Positions 48,695 through 59,800 of a stretch of 64,000 nucleotides of DNA are shown here, in pieces (position 1 is the stretch's first letter; every line of letters starts with the position of its first letter). The notes under the pieces were generated by a model that made no database searches, was not told the origin of the DNA, and saw only the letters and a program-made list of their open reading frames with translations. Source of the DNA: Himantopus leucocephalus (lineage: Eukaryota; Chordata; Aves; Charadriiformes; Recurvirostridae); contig RSEF01000001.1 in assembly GCA_003993805.1 (NCBI GenBank), forward strand, positions 145,383,856 through 145,447,855, read 5' to 3'. Both the position numbers and the translations under genes were made by a program.

Positions 48695-51600
48695 AGGGCC
48701 CCTTTGGTCTATGTATTAGCCAGTATCTACGAAGAGACTACCCCTCCCCTAAGAGTTTCATAATCTAAACACCCCTGAAAAGCAGAGATATGAAGAGGTG
48801 AACCAGCCTGCTTGCCACCACAGAGCAGGCTACTAGTCAAGCACAGAACATAATCCGTATCTCCTGCCTCTCCACAGGGATGGTGGCATCTTGCCACGTT
48901 GCTGCAAGCTCTGCAATAGCTTTCACCAATACTGCTAGTGATTCAGGTTGACCTGGTGAGGTTGGCTCTTCTCCACTGCGTATGAGAAACTGGAGATCTC
49001 TTACTGTTTCTTTCTCCCTCTCGCTCGTTGGCATTATCCCTCAACAGAGGTTCTGCAACTAACAAAAAAAAGATGTAAAAAATGACTATGTTCTATTTGC
49101 TTAAACAGGTGATACAAAAATATAGAAAAAAGATATGCACAGAGATTTGAGGAGAGCTTGTTTAAGCCTGTATCTTAGCAATTTAGGTATTTAACTTTAG
49201 TTTTGAAGTGTTCCCTCTCAGAATGAAGGTTTTTATTGACAGGAAGTGTTTGGCTTTTTTCCCCTTAAAATCAATTCTGAGAAAAGCCTGTATACTCCTC
49301 TGGTAAACTGATGATTTAGAGAGTAACAAGAGGATAATAATAATCTGACACCACCCTCTCTCAAGAAAAAAAAAACAATAAAAAAGCAAGTACCTCCATT
49401 CCCCAAGACACCGATGTGTGTAGTGTGGCTAGTCCCCTCTTTTCACCCCTGTAATCACTGCCCTTCACCGCAGAGTCAAGGACATGAATTTTTACTAAGC
49501 ACATTTCAAAAGGCCTCTAGTTGTCCTACCCTCCTGGAGGGCAGCAGCTCCCTGCACACATGAAATTTCTGCCGAAGCTCAGTTCCAGCTATAGGTTTAT
49601 GTGCCATTTATATGCCTGCACCAGGACCTACCTCTTTTTTTCCCCTCCGGGAGCACCCTGGGTTTCACATTCTCCTTACTGCATTCCTCTTCCCTTCCAT
49701 TGCTGGCATCCTAACCTGCCACACAAGGCTCCTATATACCTAATAATACCCAGCTACTTTCATTTGCAGCAGCAATGCTTCGTTGCATGTTATAGCATGT
49801 GCAGTTGAACAGAACTAGAAGGTCACTAATTGCTGCCAAGACTTTTTTTCCCTTTCCTGTAACATCACATAGGTGACTTCCATAGACCAAAGCACTCCAT
49901 ATGTAAATAGTGGAAAAGCACCAAGAACAACTCGGGCCCACCTTTATCTCAGGCAGGATCTTTTTTGCAGTGTAGTTGTAGCATAAATTTGAGTGTAAGA
50001 TTTCTTACCCTGTTTATTTTCAAAAATTACCCAGGTATAAGGAATTTTATACTGGGGAAATCTAGCTTAATAATGGACCACATGAAAGTATCCTGTTCAT
50101 GCAGCTAAGGCCGCATTTTGCTGTCAGTAGTTCAGATACTCAGTGCAAAGGGACAGAAACATCAGAAGCCTCATTTAAAGGGCCCTCCAGAGAAAACTCC
50201 CCAAACTTGTTATTTAGCAACAGCATAACTGTGACAGATACGCAAAACACACTCCATATTACAGTATTACATGAGCTAATGGAAATTATTTGCAGGAGCG
50301 ATGGTGGAACTGTTTGTTCCATTGACTGGTACAGTCTTTGTCACCATGCCTTTCAAATGCTGCAACTCACATTTAAAAATACGAATAAAACCATAAAGGG
50401 CACTAGATACACAAGGACCATTATGGCAGGGTTTTATGATTACAATGAGAAACAGGAAATTCTTTGGTAGGGACAAATCTGGGAGAGAGCGGAGGGAGAG
50501 TTTTAAATTATATGCACACACTTTTCAGGGATGCAGACCTTTTTAAAGCACATTTCTAGCCTTCCGTTATTGAAAACCTTTTAAAATATTCAGACATGAT
50601 TAGATCAAGCATTTCCCTACAAAGCTCAATGAATGAGGTATGGCATTTCAGCTGTCTGAAAGACATGACTGCAGAGTGAAGCCTAGGGGAGGAGAAGAGA
50701 CTTTAAGCTTCACTGACATATACTCCGTATAAAAGGCATGCTAGGCAGACTTTTTGGGTCAGTGGTAATCAGCAAGAACATTAAAGCCTAGCTGTACTGT
50801 AACCGTGGAAAAAAAAAAAAATCTCTTTTATTCTCTAATAGCAAAAGCAGTCACAATGGCTGTGGTGAGCAGCCAAGTGAGGGGCCACTTACTCTCCAGC
50901 CCTGTCCTACTGAAGCCAATGGTGCTCAGCGAGTGGAGTCGGCTTGCCAAAGCCCCAAGCCACCAACATGCTCCTAAGCTGTGCAGGCATACTCTGGTTT
51001 TGCACCACCTTATTAGGAAGCAGCTTAAGCAGAGATGGATCTAATAAAAATGTTCTTCCTCACCAAAAGCGTGCCAGTGAACGTAAAAGGGTGCTGATGA
51101 TCGGTATTGAACAAACGCTTCACCAGCCCCCTGACTCGCACACTAAGGAAAGCTGTTGCATTTATGAGGTGCTTGGTGTTGGTAAAATCAGCTGGCAAAA
51201 GGCTCGCATCCCCTGCTCAGGTTTGTATTCTTTACTCCTTGCTCTGTTTGAAATTCTTCATCTGTTAAAAGTAAGACTGTCTTGCTGACTGTCAAGTCAT
51301 TCAAATCCCCAGTATCACTTCCCATTAAAACAGCACACGACGATAAGAAGTAGGTCCTTATTTTATCCCAGCAGAGATTTTTCCCTCAAATTAATCATTC
51401 ACGTTATGAGTAATTAAAGAAACTGAAATCTATATGCAGCACTTGGATGGATGCTGCACTTGAGTATATGTAAATAGGGTCCAGTGCTAGATGGTCTGCT
51501 CTTTGAATGGGATTTCAATTACCTTATGATCAATTGGAAATCTTACTTGGATGACATAGGGCCCTTTCCCAAATTTAAAACATACAACTATAAAATGAGC

Positions 51601-53728
51601 TTCATTCCTTCAAAGTAGATCCCAAATAACTAGACAGAGCCTCTTCAGAGGCTGTTCTTAAATGTGGCTGGCTTAAAGAAGGTTTGTGAAACTCTGTGAA
51701 ACTCGCATTAAGAAACAAAATCAGAACTTCACCATGAGTAAGGCAGAACAGAGGCTATTGAACACCTTTCAGCAACACACACATCCTTGAAAAAAGTTTG
51801 GATTAACTCCTGCTTAGCCCCCTCTGACCTCTGTCTGCCTCATCACTCAATGCTACCTTAGTCAAGAGGCCCGATGGGCCCAAAGCAAGTTTGATTTTGA
51901 ATATTATTGAAGCAACAGTCTCATGTGGATAATCAGGAGAAAACTTCATGAAGGGCTCCCTTGAGGAAAATCCATGAAACCTTACATCACACGGTGAGGA
52001 CTTGCTCCCACTGAGTACCCAAAAGGTCTGGCTCCAAACCCTGCAAAGACCTTGCAAGACCACCTCATATGGAGAGTCGCAACTTGTAACCCCCCAAAGC
52101 CCTCTGCCAGGATGATGCTACAAGTGTGGATATTTGCCTGCTTGTCCCTCAGTTTTCATAGTGGGCACAGCTACTTTTAGGAGGGAAGCAAGGAAGCAGT
52201 CACCTGGCACTCAGTGTGAGGGGAAACATCCAGGCAGACACACACAGCTAAGGAACACAGTAAACAATTCAATATGAAAAACAGGCCTGGGGTTTAGCAT
52301 ATACCTGGAGCTCCCACAATGCAAATTATAATAGCGCAGGCTCAAAATACAGAAAAGGATCACAGAAAATAACAGGACAGAAATCCAATGCTTTGCCTCG
52401 ATGAAAACATTTCCTTAAGTTTTAAGGAATGACAAAATGACCTATCTGCACTGCAGTTAATGAACACCTTTCCTTTCCTCTGCTCCTGGAGCCGGAAAGC
52501 CTGCACACCATCACAACAACATTATAGGTCTCATTTTGTGTGTGTTGTGAGCACTGCTATGTAAGACTGAGTTCGCCATTCCATCCTGGAAGTGCCCTGT
52601 GTTTTGGGAAGCAACCGGCTGGTGTTTGTTACCCATCAGGACCAAGGTGTCAAGCATATGACGCTGCTTCTTGAGGAAGTAAAGAGGCTCTTGCTGGCAT
52701 AGAAGCAAATGAGCAGCTTTCCCAGGAGTGTTTTTACAGGACACCAGCTCAATATTTAAAAAAAATAAAAATAAGTCAAGGATTATGTATGATGAACAGC
52801 TGGAGAACGTTAAACATATTTTACTTTACATTTGGCAGGGTTTAGTAAATCATGATTTAATCACACTCCCAGGCCATCACTGTAAGCGAACTCTGGAAAT
52901 GCTCAATAAGACATAAAGAAAGGATAAACAGAAGAATGGAAAAGACATTTTACCAGGAAGGACACAGCCATTTGTTATTTAGCTCTGGTGTGAAACAAAC
53001 GTGAAGAAGTCTCCGAAAGGAGAGATGAAGAGAGACATGAAAGAACACCATGTCACCTTCCTCCCTCGATCACAGGCACGCTTCAGCTGCAAACCTGGCT
53101 TGGACCTCTGGGTGGGCGTCCCCACCCCGCGCACATGCAGGCACACACACACACCCAGAGCTGTAGGCTCCAGAATGCTTTAATGTGAACTGCTCATTCC
53201 TTACTGTAATAAGACTTCAATGTCAGGAAACGCTGCCAGCTTTTTCAATCAGCTACGCAGTGCATAAGCCCAGATAAATTAAAATTAGTTCCGTGCAAGT
53301 TTTGAGGAATACTGTCATATGCTTTACTGAAGATTAAGGGACAAGTCAGTGAAAGCTGCAAAACTGACTTCAGTGGCACAAGGTTTAGCTGTCTGAGCAC
53401 TGCATTTACCTTATGCAAGCAATTTTAATAGTCGTTATAACTAAGCTAATGCTCTGATTTATTCTTTATTAACACCACTCGCTCATTTTTTGTGGTTTCA
53501 TTACCTCCTAGGAGCCAAAGGTTTATAGGTTCTGGGCCAAATTCAGAAGCAAGGCTTGTAAAAACTGATCTGAATTATACCTGGGTAAATTATTTTCTAC
53601 AAGATTTCCATAACTCCAAAAGAAATGGGAAAACAAAATGTTCAACTGGAGGTTAAAGTGATTAAGTGTGATTCATTGCAAAAGCCACACCGTCTTCTGC
53701 CCTCCTATTAGCTGCTTGGGTGAAACAA
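48695..53728. other. long non-coding stretch
   Basis: About 5 kb. Contains an A run at 50809-50820, a 10-bp tandem (GTGAAACTCT/GTGAAACTCG at 51685-51704) and a (CA)n tract at 53142-53154. Short frames (at most 123 codons) overlap on both strands around 50100-50520 with no recognised family. Confidence 0.5.
53142..53154. repeat. (CA)n microsatellite, short
   Basis: About six CA units. Short for a bird microsatellite. Confidence 0.8.
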
Positions 53729-53800
53729 AGAATATAAGAAAATCCATACTAGGTCAGGCCAACAGTCAGTCCAGCTCAGCTCCCTGTCTCCAGTCCTTTG
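53729..53800. mobile_element. possible old amniote interspersed repeat
   Basis: AATATAAGAAAATCCATACT, AGGTCAGGCCAACAGTCAGT and CCAGCTCAGCTCCCTGTCTC recall a widespread sauropsid repeat word of the form 'AAGAAYRGCCATACTGGGTC', 'AGACCAATGGTCCATC', 'TAGCCCAGTRTCCTGTCTCC'. I know the motif but cannot name the family with confidence. It lies directly upstream of a CR1 end. Confidence 0.4.
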
Positions 53801-53835
53801 ACTAGGCTTCTAGATTGCAGGACGTCATCATTTTT

Positions 53836-53895
53836 TATGGTTGGACTTGATCATGTTAAAGGTCCCTTCCAACCTAGACGATTCTATGATTCTAT
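53836..53895 (+). mobile_element. CR1 LINE, minimal 3' end
   Basis: ATGGTTGGACTTGATCATGT, TAAAGGTCCCTTCCAACCTA and two terminal ATTCTATGAT-like units ending at about 53895. Only about 60 bp remains. An open frame running through it (53798-54100) is therefore not a gene. Plus orientation. Confidence 0.93.
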
Positions 53896-53899
53896 CTTA

Positions 53900-55535
53900 C
53901 ATGGGACTGCAAGACAGCATAGAAGCTTGCTTCATCCACTCCACACCCACCTGATGTGGCGGCACCTCCCAAAAAATAAACAACAGCACCAGCAGTTGAC
54001 CAAGGCAATGTATCTTTTTAGTACCCCAAAAGTTGAGGTGAGGAACTCCACTTTTGCTCAAGGACCCACCTCGCATAGTTTTGAACTTACCCCTTGCTAG
54101 TTTGCTTTTATGTCCCCAACATCTCTCTACTGTACCCAACTCTTCTGGCTTCCTTGGTGACAAACTATAGTAAACCAGAGTTCCGGTCAGCTGATTAATG
54201 GTGTAAATTTTATGCAGCTTTAAGTTCAACATTTCCTCCTTAAATCTTTTTTTTTTAGCATTATTTTACAAGAAAATAGCATAAAATTTAAAAACTCGTT
54301 TTCAGAATCTATTTTTTCCACATACTTATGACTTTTACTTGTGACTTAAAACCTTGTTGTTTTCTGTTCTACATGTCTCGGTTTTTTATATGAGCTTCAC
54401 AAAAATTTTGGAGTTTTCAGTAATAAAATTTCCACTCTAATTGTCCAACTCTTTTTTCCCCACTTACTACATATCTTTCACATTTCTTTGTGAAATCACT
54501 GCTTCCAAACTGTGCTGATATAAGTGAAGGAAGAAAACCTTACCTAGTGTCTTTTCATTCTCTCCTCTGCCCTGAAACAAACTCATCTCCCTTGCTTAAT
54601 CACCCACATGTTATAAAGAAGAAGACAGTTATACAAAATTTTCAATGCAAAGAAGTTTGCCAAGCATTCTGTTTTAAAGGATAGCGTGAGACCAAGTGGA
54701 AAACATTGGTTCTTACCGACACAGCTAAAGCTCCTAGCAAGAAGTTAGATCGTCTTCAATTAGATTTATGAAACATTCATGCACAGCTGCTTGATTACTT
54801 CTAATGGTTTGGCCAGAAAGATTGTTCTAAAAATCCACAGAAGTGAAGGCTTGAGGGCTTTCTTACCTATGTGAGAATGATATTTTCTCAAGCTTACTCT
54901 TATTGAACATCTAGAGTTCACAACTTCCAAAGCAAGATGGCACAGTTGACAGAATACAAGGAAACCAGTCAAGGAGGTCCATGCAAGCACAGTTCATTAT
55001 TAATGGGGACTGCATATGGGCCATGCTTTGAAACTCAGATGAAACTTAAATACAAGAAGCTCCCAAGTCAGTTATGATGGACTTGCACATTAGCGGTGTA
55101 ATAAAAATGGCACGTTTGCAGAATATTATCCATCTTGCCCCATGGAAACACAGGTTTCTAAAAATGAACAATAAAATGAACAATTTCAACATGAACTCAA
55201 TTTGTCCTGTCTTGGGACTACTTGTGCTGAGTCAGAGTCCTGCTAGGAACTGGCTGGGTTTCTGGAAGGAAGGTATTAAAAACTGCAGTGGAAGTTAATC
55301 CTTTTCATTTAAGCATGTTTTAAAGGCTGCTACCAGCCACTAATATATAGGACAACACATACCATCTTTTCAAAAGGGAAAACTGGGCAAAAACATAATA
55401 AGGAAAGGAAAAGTCCCAAATCACAGCCCCTGCGTTAATCATACTTTGGACAGCGGTGGCAACCAGGCTGAAACATTAACAGTCTTCCTTCAGAATTAAG
55501 TCAGTTTTTCACTTCAAAACCTATACTTTAAAAAT
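53900..55535. other. AT-rich non-coding stretch
   Basis: About 1.6 kb, increasingly T-rich on the plus strand between 54200 and 54500. No repeat family or gene was recognised. Confidence 0.55.
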
Positions 55536-55539
55536 CAGC

Positions 55540-55995
55540 GTGCTTATACATTGTCAGGACCTAAATACAGTACTTCCTGCCATTGTGCACACTATGCAAA
55601 CGGCTTCAGTTCAGGTACATAAGCTGAGACAGTGTGTACTGAAGCCTTTCCTCCTGGCTTTTGGTGGCTGCAGGAGCCCTGGGACAGAGAAGATGACCTC
55701 AGTGGGCAGCTCTACCCCCACCTCATCCGAATCTGAGTCCCAGAGGCCCACACCACCCCCAGGAACAACGGCCCTTGTGGGACCGCTCATTAAATCCTTC
55801 TGTATGGACAAGGACCAAAACGGTGTCCCCGACAAAATCAATGGCAAAACCCCCACAGACACCAAGTGGGGTGCCTGGTGGGAGGCAGGACAACAGTGCC
55901 GTCGCTTCAGCCACCTCAGAGAGAGCAGAAGATGCCAAAAAAAAAAATTAAAAATTAAACCGAGAGGGGGATTTTGCTGTGAGGTCTTAAATTAA
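55540..55995 (+). other. GC-rich open frame of unknown status, ending in an A-rich tract
   Basis: A 151-codon open stretch that opens with GTG. The first reasonable ATG is at 55693, leaving 100 codons to the stop at 55993-55995. From about 55660 the composition becomes GC-rich and the frame reads serine/proline/threonine-rich (STPTSSESESQRPTPPPGTT), then a DKDQNGVPDKING segment that superficially resembles a calcium-loop repeat, then a basic end. The last part of the frame is an A-rich tract (from 55937) read as lysines. Frames are also open on the other strand. It may be a retroposed sequence with a poly-A remnant, or GC-rich DNA open by chance. I do not recognise a family. Confidence 0.2.
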
Positions 55996-56489
55996 AAGAA
56001 AAGAAAACTCCTTAAGAGAGTGATAAATATAATTCGCAGCTTTTATCTAAGCATCAGCTCAAAGTATTTCCTTCTTTTCTAATTAAAATAGGGATTTGAA
56101 TGCCAGAACAATGATCTCTAGTCAAAGACTCTCACAGACGGAGGGATCACACCAACTCATTTCCTAGTTAAACAATGAAATCAAACCAAGGTTTGGGAGA
56201 CCAGCGTTTGTTGCTATTATTTGAGCTGGCACCACGCGTGCTCTGCAGTACTTTGATGTGGCTGCCTTAGGCAGCTCGTAACAGGAGTAATAATATTGTA
56301 AAATATAAACAATCCCAGTTAGCAGTTTGGGAAAGGAGGGGAAAAAAAAACCAACCAAAAACTAGAGCCCCTGTTTTTGCAGCAAGGAGCAGCATACTGC
56401 CTTCTCCGCTTGCGGGGTCCAGTAAAACCAACCCCAAATTTTAATAGTGCCAAGTCTGTGCCCCTGAATGTGATGGAAGGGGAGACCGG
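55996..56489. other. non-coding stretch
   Basis: AT-rich at first, with a short A run near 56342. GC rises from about 56380 toward the minisatellite. Nothing else seen. Confidence 0.55.
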
Positions 56490-56820
56490 TGCCTGCACAG
56501 AGACCCCCTGAGCCAGGCGGCCGTAGGCATGAGGCAGCCCCAGTCCTGGGCACTCCCTCGGGGACGGGGACAGGTCGAGGCCAGGCCAGGCCGTGGGCCC
56601 ATGGTGGGCCCAGCTCGGCGGGGCCCATGGCCGGGCAGGGCAGGGCTGTGGGGAGCTGGAGACCGGCCCTGTTCTGGCATTGCTGGGGCAGGGGCTGATG
56701 GCCCGGGAGGGTGACATGGGGTCCTGGGCCCTGGGCAGGGCAGGGAGAGGCCCCTGGGCTAGGCAGGGACAGGCAGGGCTGGGGGTGCCCTCAGGGCCGG
56801 GATACCGGGGCTGCACACTT
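56490..56820. repeat. GC-rich degenerate minisatellite with G-quadruplex motif
   Basis: Repeating variants of GGGCAGGGCAGG, GGCCCATGG and GGGGCAGGGGCTG over about 330 bp, the most GC-rich part of the window. At 56726-56745 four GGG runs with loops of 4, 2 and 2 bases form a textbook G-quadruplex motif on the plus strand. The long frames on both strands (for example minus 56319-56816, proline/serine/alanine-rich) result from the composition. Confidence 0.75.
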
Positions 56821-59800
56821 CAAACGGTGGTCATACCCCAGCGTTACCCCAAGCATCCCCCTGACTGGCAGTTCAAGGGCTCTCCTGGTGACACATAAAA
56901 ACTGTAAATTGCCAATGAAAGTGATAGTCACAAAAAAAAAATTAAGTGCTGAGGAAATATTGCTCACATTCCAATGAATCCCTGACACACAGGAGTAGAT
57001 AATTTTTAAACTCGCTTACTGCTTTTTCAAGTGCACGTTGTAATGAAAGTGAAAAAAGTGGGCGCTGGAAAGAGCAGCAGAGCATAGCTAATGGCAGATA
57101 AACCCACACATCCTATGCAGCCAGGCATCCATCCTCTTAAAGGAATGAAAAGGAAAGCAAATATGCTGACCACTTAGGAGTACCACTATTTTTCTGATTC
57201 TGAACCAGTTCCCTTTTCCTGCCTCGCATCTCCTCGTCTCTCCTTCCATTGCCATCCTGATCCAGTGCCTCTTGAAATCAGCAGGCTTCCCGCTACTGCT
57301 TTTAATGGCCTTCAGTCAGACTTGACAACACTTCAGGCCCCACTGTTACGAGCAAACCCCACCAAGTAAGGAATTTCCATCATGAGATGCAATAGGCATG
57401 GGAAGGCACAGCCAGCAATGCTTGGAGACACGGCCTGCCATAGCTGAGTTAAACCAGGAGGTGGAACAGAATGACTAAAATCACAGAAATCCCAGTTTAG
57501 CAAGGGAAGACATAGCCTAATGTTGAGATGGGAGGGCAAAACTGACTTTGTTTTAGTAACTGCCGTTCTGCCAGGGACAGAAAAAAGCAGCACATGTCAC
57601 AAAAGTAGAATAAAGTTAATGTTATTAATGCTAAGAAGCAGAGGGCTCTAACTGAACTCAAAGTAGTTATTGTTCTTCTACTATCAATCGCTGTGCTAAA
57701 AGCCTTTTGTATTTTAAAGCCTGAAGCCAAGCTCACAAGCCTTAAGATTCATTAGATCAAAGGAAATGGTTTATAGAAAAACAGACAGACTTAAGGACAT
57801 ACCCAAACATATCTATTTACAGGTCTAATCCTTAAGGCATTGATTGTGTTACTCAGTCTGTACACGGACAATGGTATTGGTGGTGGTGTTGCTCCAACTC
57901 CCTTATTAAAATACATCCAGATGGAGACCTACACATTAAGAGTTGTGTTTTCTAGAAGAAAATTTGTATCTATCAAAACCAGATAGTATTCCTCACTTCC
58001 TTTATCACATTATTTCCAGATAGACGGTATGCATGATATGAAATGCTGGTCATAAAATATTCACCCTCTGAATCATAAAATGAAGAGTGGTTTTAAGTAA
58101 GTGTATTCAGCAACTTAAGAGTTTACAATCTCTAAAGAAGAGCGTTTTGGAAAAAAATAAAAACAAAGGAAAAAAAAAGATGGTGGCTCCTTAGCATTTA
58201 TCCAAATTCCTCTCATTTAGAAATTAGTTAGCAGGAGGAATGTCAAAAGTATCTAAGCACTTTCATATGCATTGGCCAATTTTGAAAGAAAAATATCTCA
58301 ATCCAACCAATTATAACTGTTATTCTTCTATAATTTTTCATTTTCTTTGCAAAAATAGAAGGTACTACCACTTCCAGATTAAACCACAAAATCCACCAAG
58401 ATGTCCTCTGTAAAAATAGAGAAGAAAAACTATGGAAGTACACAGTGAATGCAGCAGCAAAAATCCTTTGAGTAGGATGGAAAACTGCCTCTTTATTACA
58501 CTAAAAGAAAAAATAGCAATATGCCTATCAGGAAGTCCTCTAGACAGACAACCCACCATTTATTTATGTTTTGGATTTATTTTAAGGTGCTGAGATCAGT
58601 TCCAAGTAAGTTCACCTTAAAAGGGAGACCATATGCTAATCTCTGTCCATTATTGCCAAGTCCAAGTATTGGAAGACCAGTAGTCAAATGCCCTTGGCTC
58701 CTAAAACAGAGTCTGCATACATATCAATTAGATTGAAGTACCAGGGCTGTGTGTGATGTTTTACAAATGGTAGTTTAGTGCTTTTCATTTACCTTCAGGG
58801 CTGTGAACCTCTGGAGTTCAAAATACTAATGTTTACAACCAGACAAGCTAGTAACTTGCTTCTTTTTAAACAGGGAGAGCTGACGCTCAAATGAACGTAT
58901 GACTCTAGTTTTTGGCAGTCTAAGGTGGTCAATAAAATCACAGAAGCTGGCAACACTGCCTACACTGTCAGCAAGCCATGAACCAAGGGCGACAGTTCAT
59001 CTTCCATTTTACAAGGTCCCTTTCCATCAGTGTTTTTCTGAACAGCTACCAACAGCATCTCTCAAACAGTACAGCCTATGCTAGCACAAAACTAAAAAGA
59101 TTAATAAAATAGCTGTTAATTGCATTCAGGGACAACAACATTATAACAAATAAGATGAGGACAAAATGCTTTAGCTTCATTTGCACATTCAGCATAGTGT
59201 GCATGGCACACTGCGTTTCTCACATGCACCGCTTTCACTTAGATGCAAGGAAGGCCTTATAAAGTACCCTCAGCTTCGATGTTTCACTCATTCTCATCTT
59301 TCTAAGACCACAACCTATTCCTAGGCTACCCACTTTTTCCGTCAGGCAGTGACAAAGGGTCAGAAAACAATCAAACTGTAATTTCAATGCAGATGAGGCA
59401 AGCAGTAGGATTACATGCTGCTTTTTCACTGCAAAGCAATCTCTCTTAATGCCTCAGTGCTTTGAGCACAGAACTGTTTCTCTCCTTGCAAAAGAAAACA
59501 AACATACAAAAAAAAAAACTAAAAAAAACCCCAAGGGGAGGTCATACCATACACACAGCAACTATTGGGACTGTGCCACGAAGCTGCGGTGTGGCCATAC
59601 TGGTTCTCCATACCTGTCCAACAACAGCAGACCTCTCGAGCATCCTCCTTCCCAAGAAGTGGAAAAGCTCTGGGTCACATCATGGAAAAGGAGATGCATG
59701 CCAGAGACTACCTCACCTGTTGGGAGAGGTGTCCCAGCCCTTGGCTCTGGTCTGCCACTGAGCAGACCCGCCTCTCATTCAAAGTCTCCTGTTAGGTGGC

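Noticed and set aside
53798..54100. 100-codon open frame
   Set aside because: Runs straight through a CR1 3' end and its terminal repeat.
55798..55850. EF-hand or thrombospondin-type-3-like word DKDQNGVPDKING
   Set aside because: A single isolated match of about 12 residues, without flanking helices, cysteines or repeats of the motif. Not enough for a domain call.
56319..56816. 165-codon open frame on the minus strand
   Set aside because: It is the translation of the GC-rich minisatellite. It is proline/serine-rich, overlaps open frames on the other strand, and has no family features.
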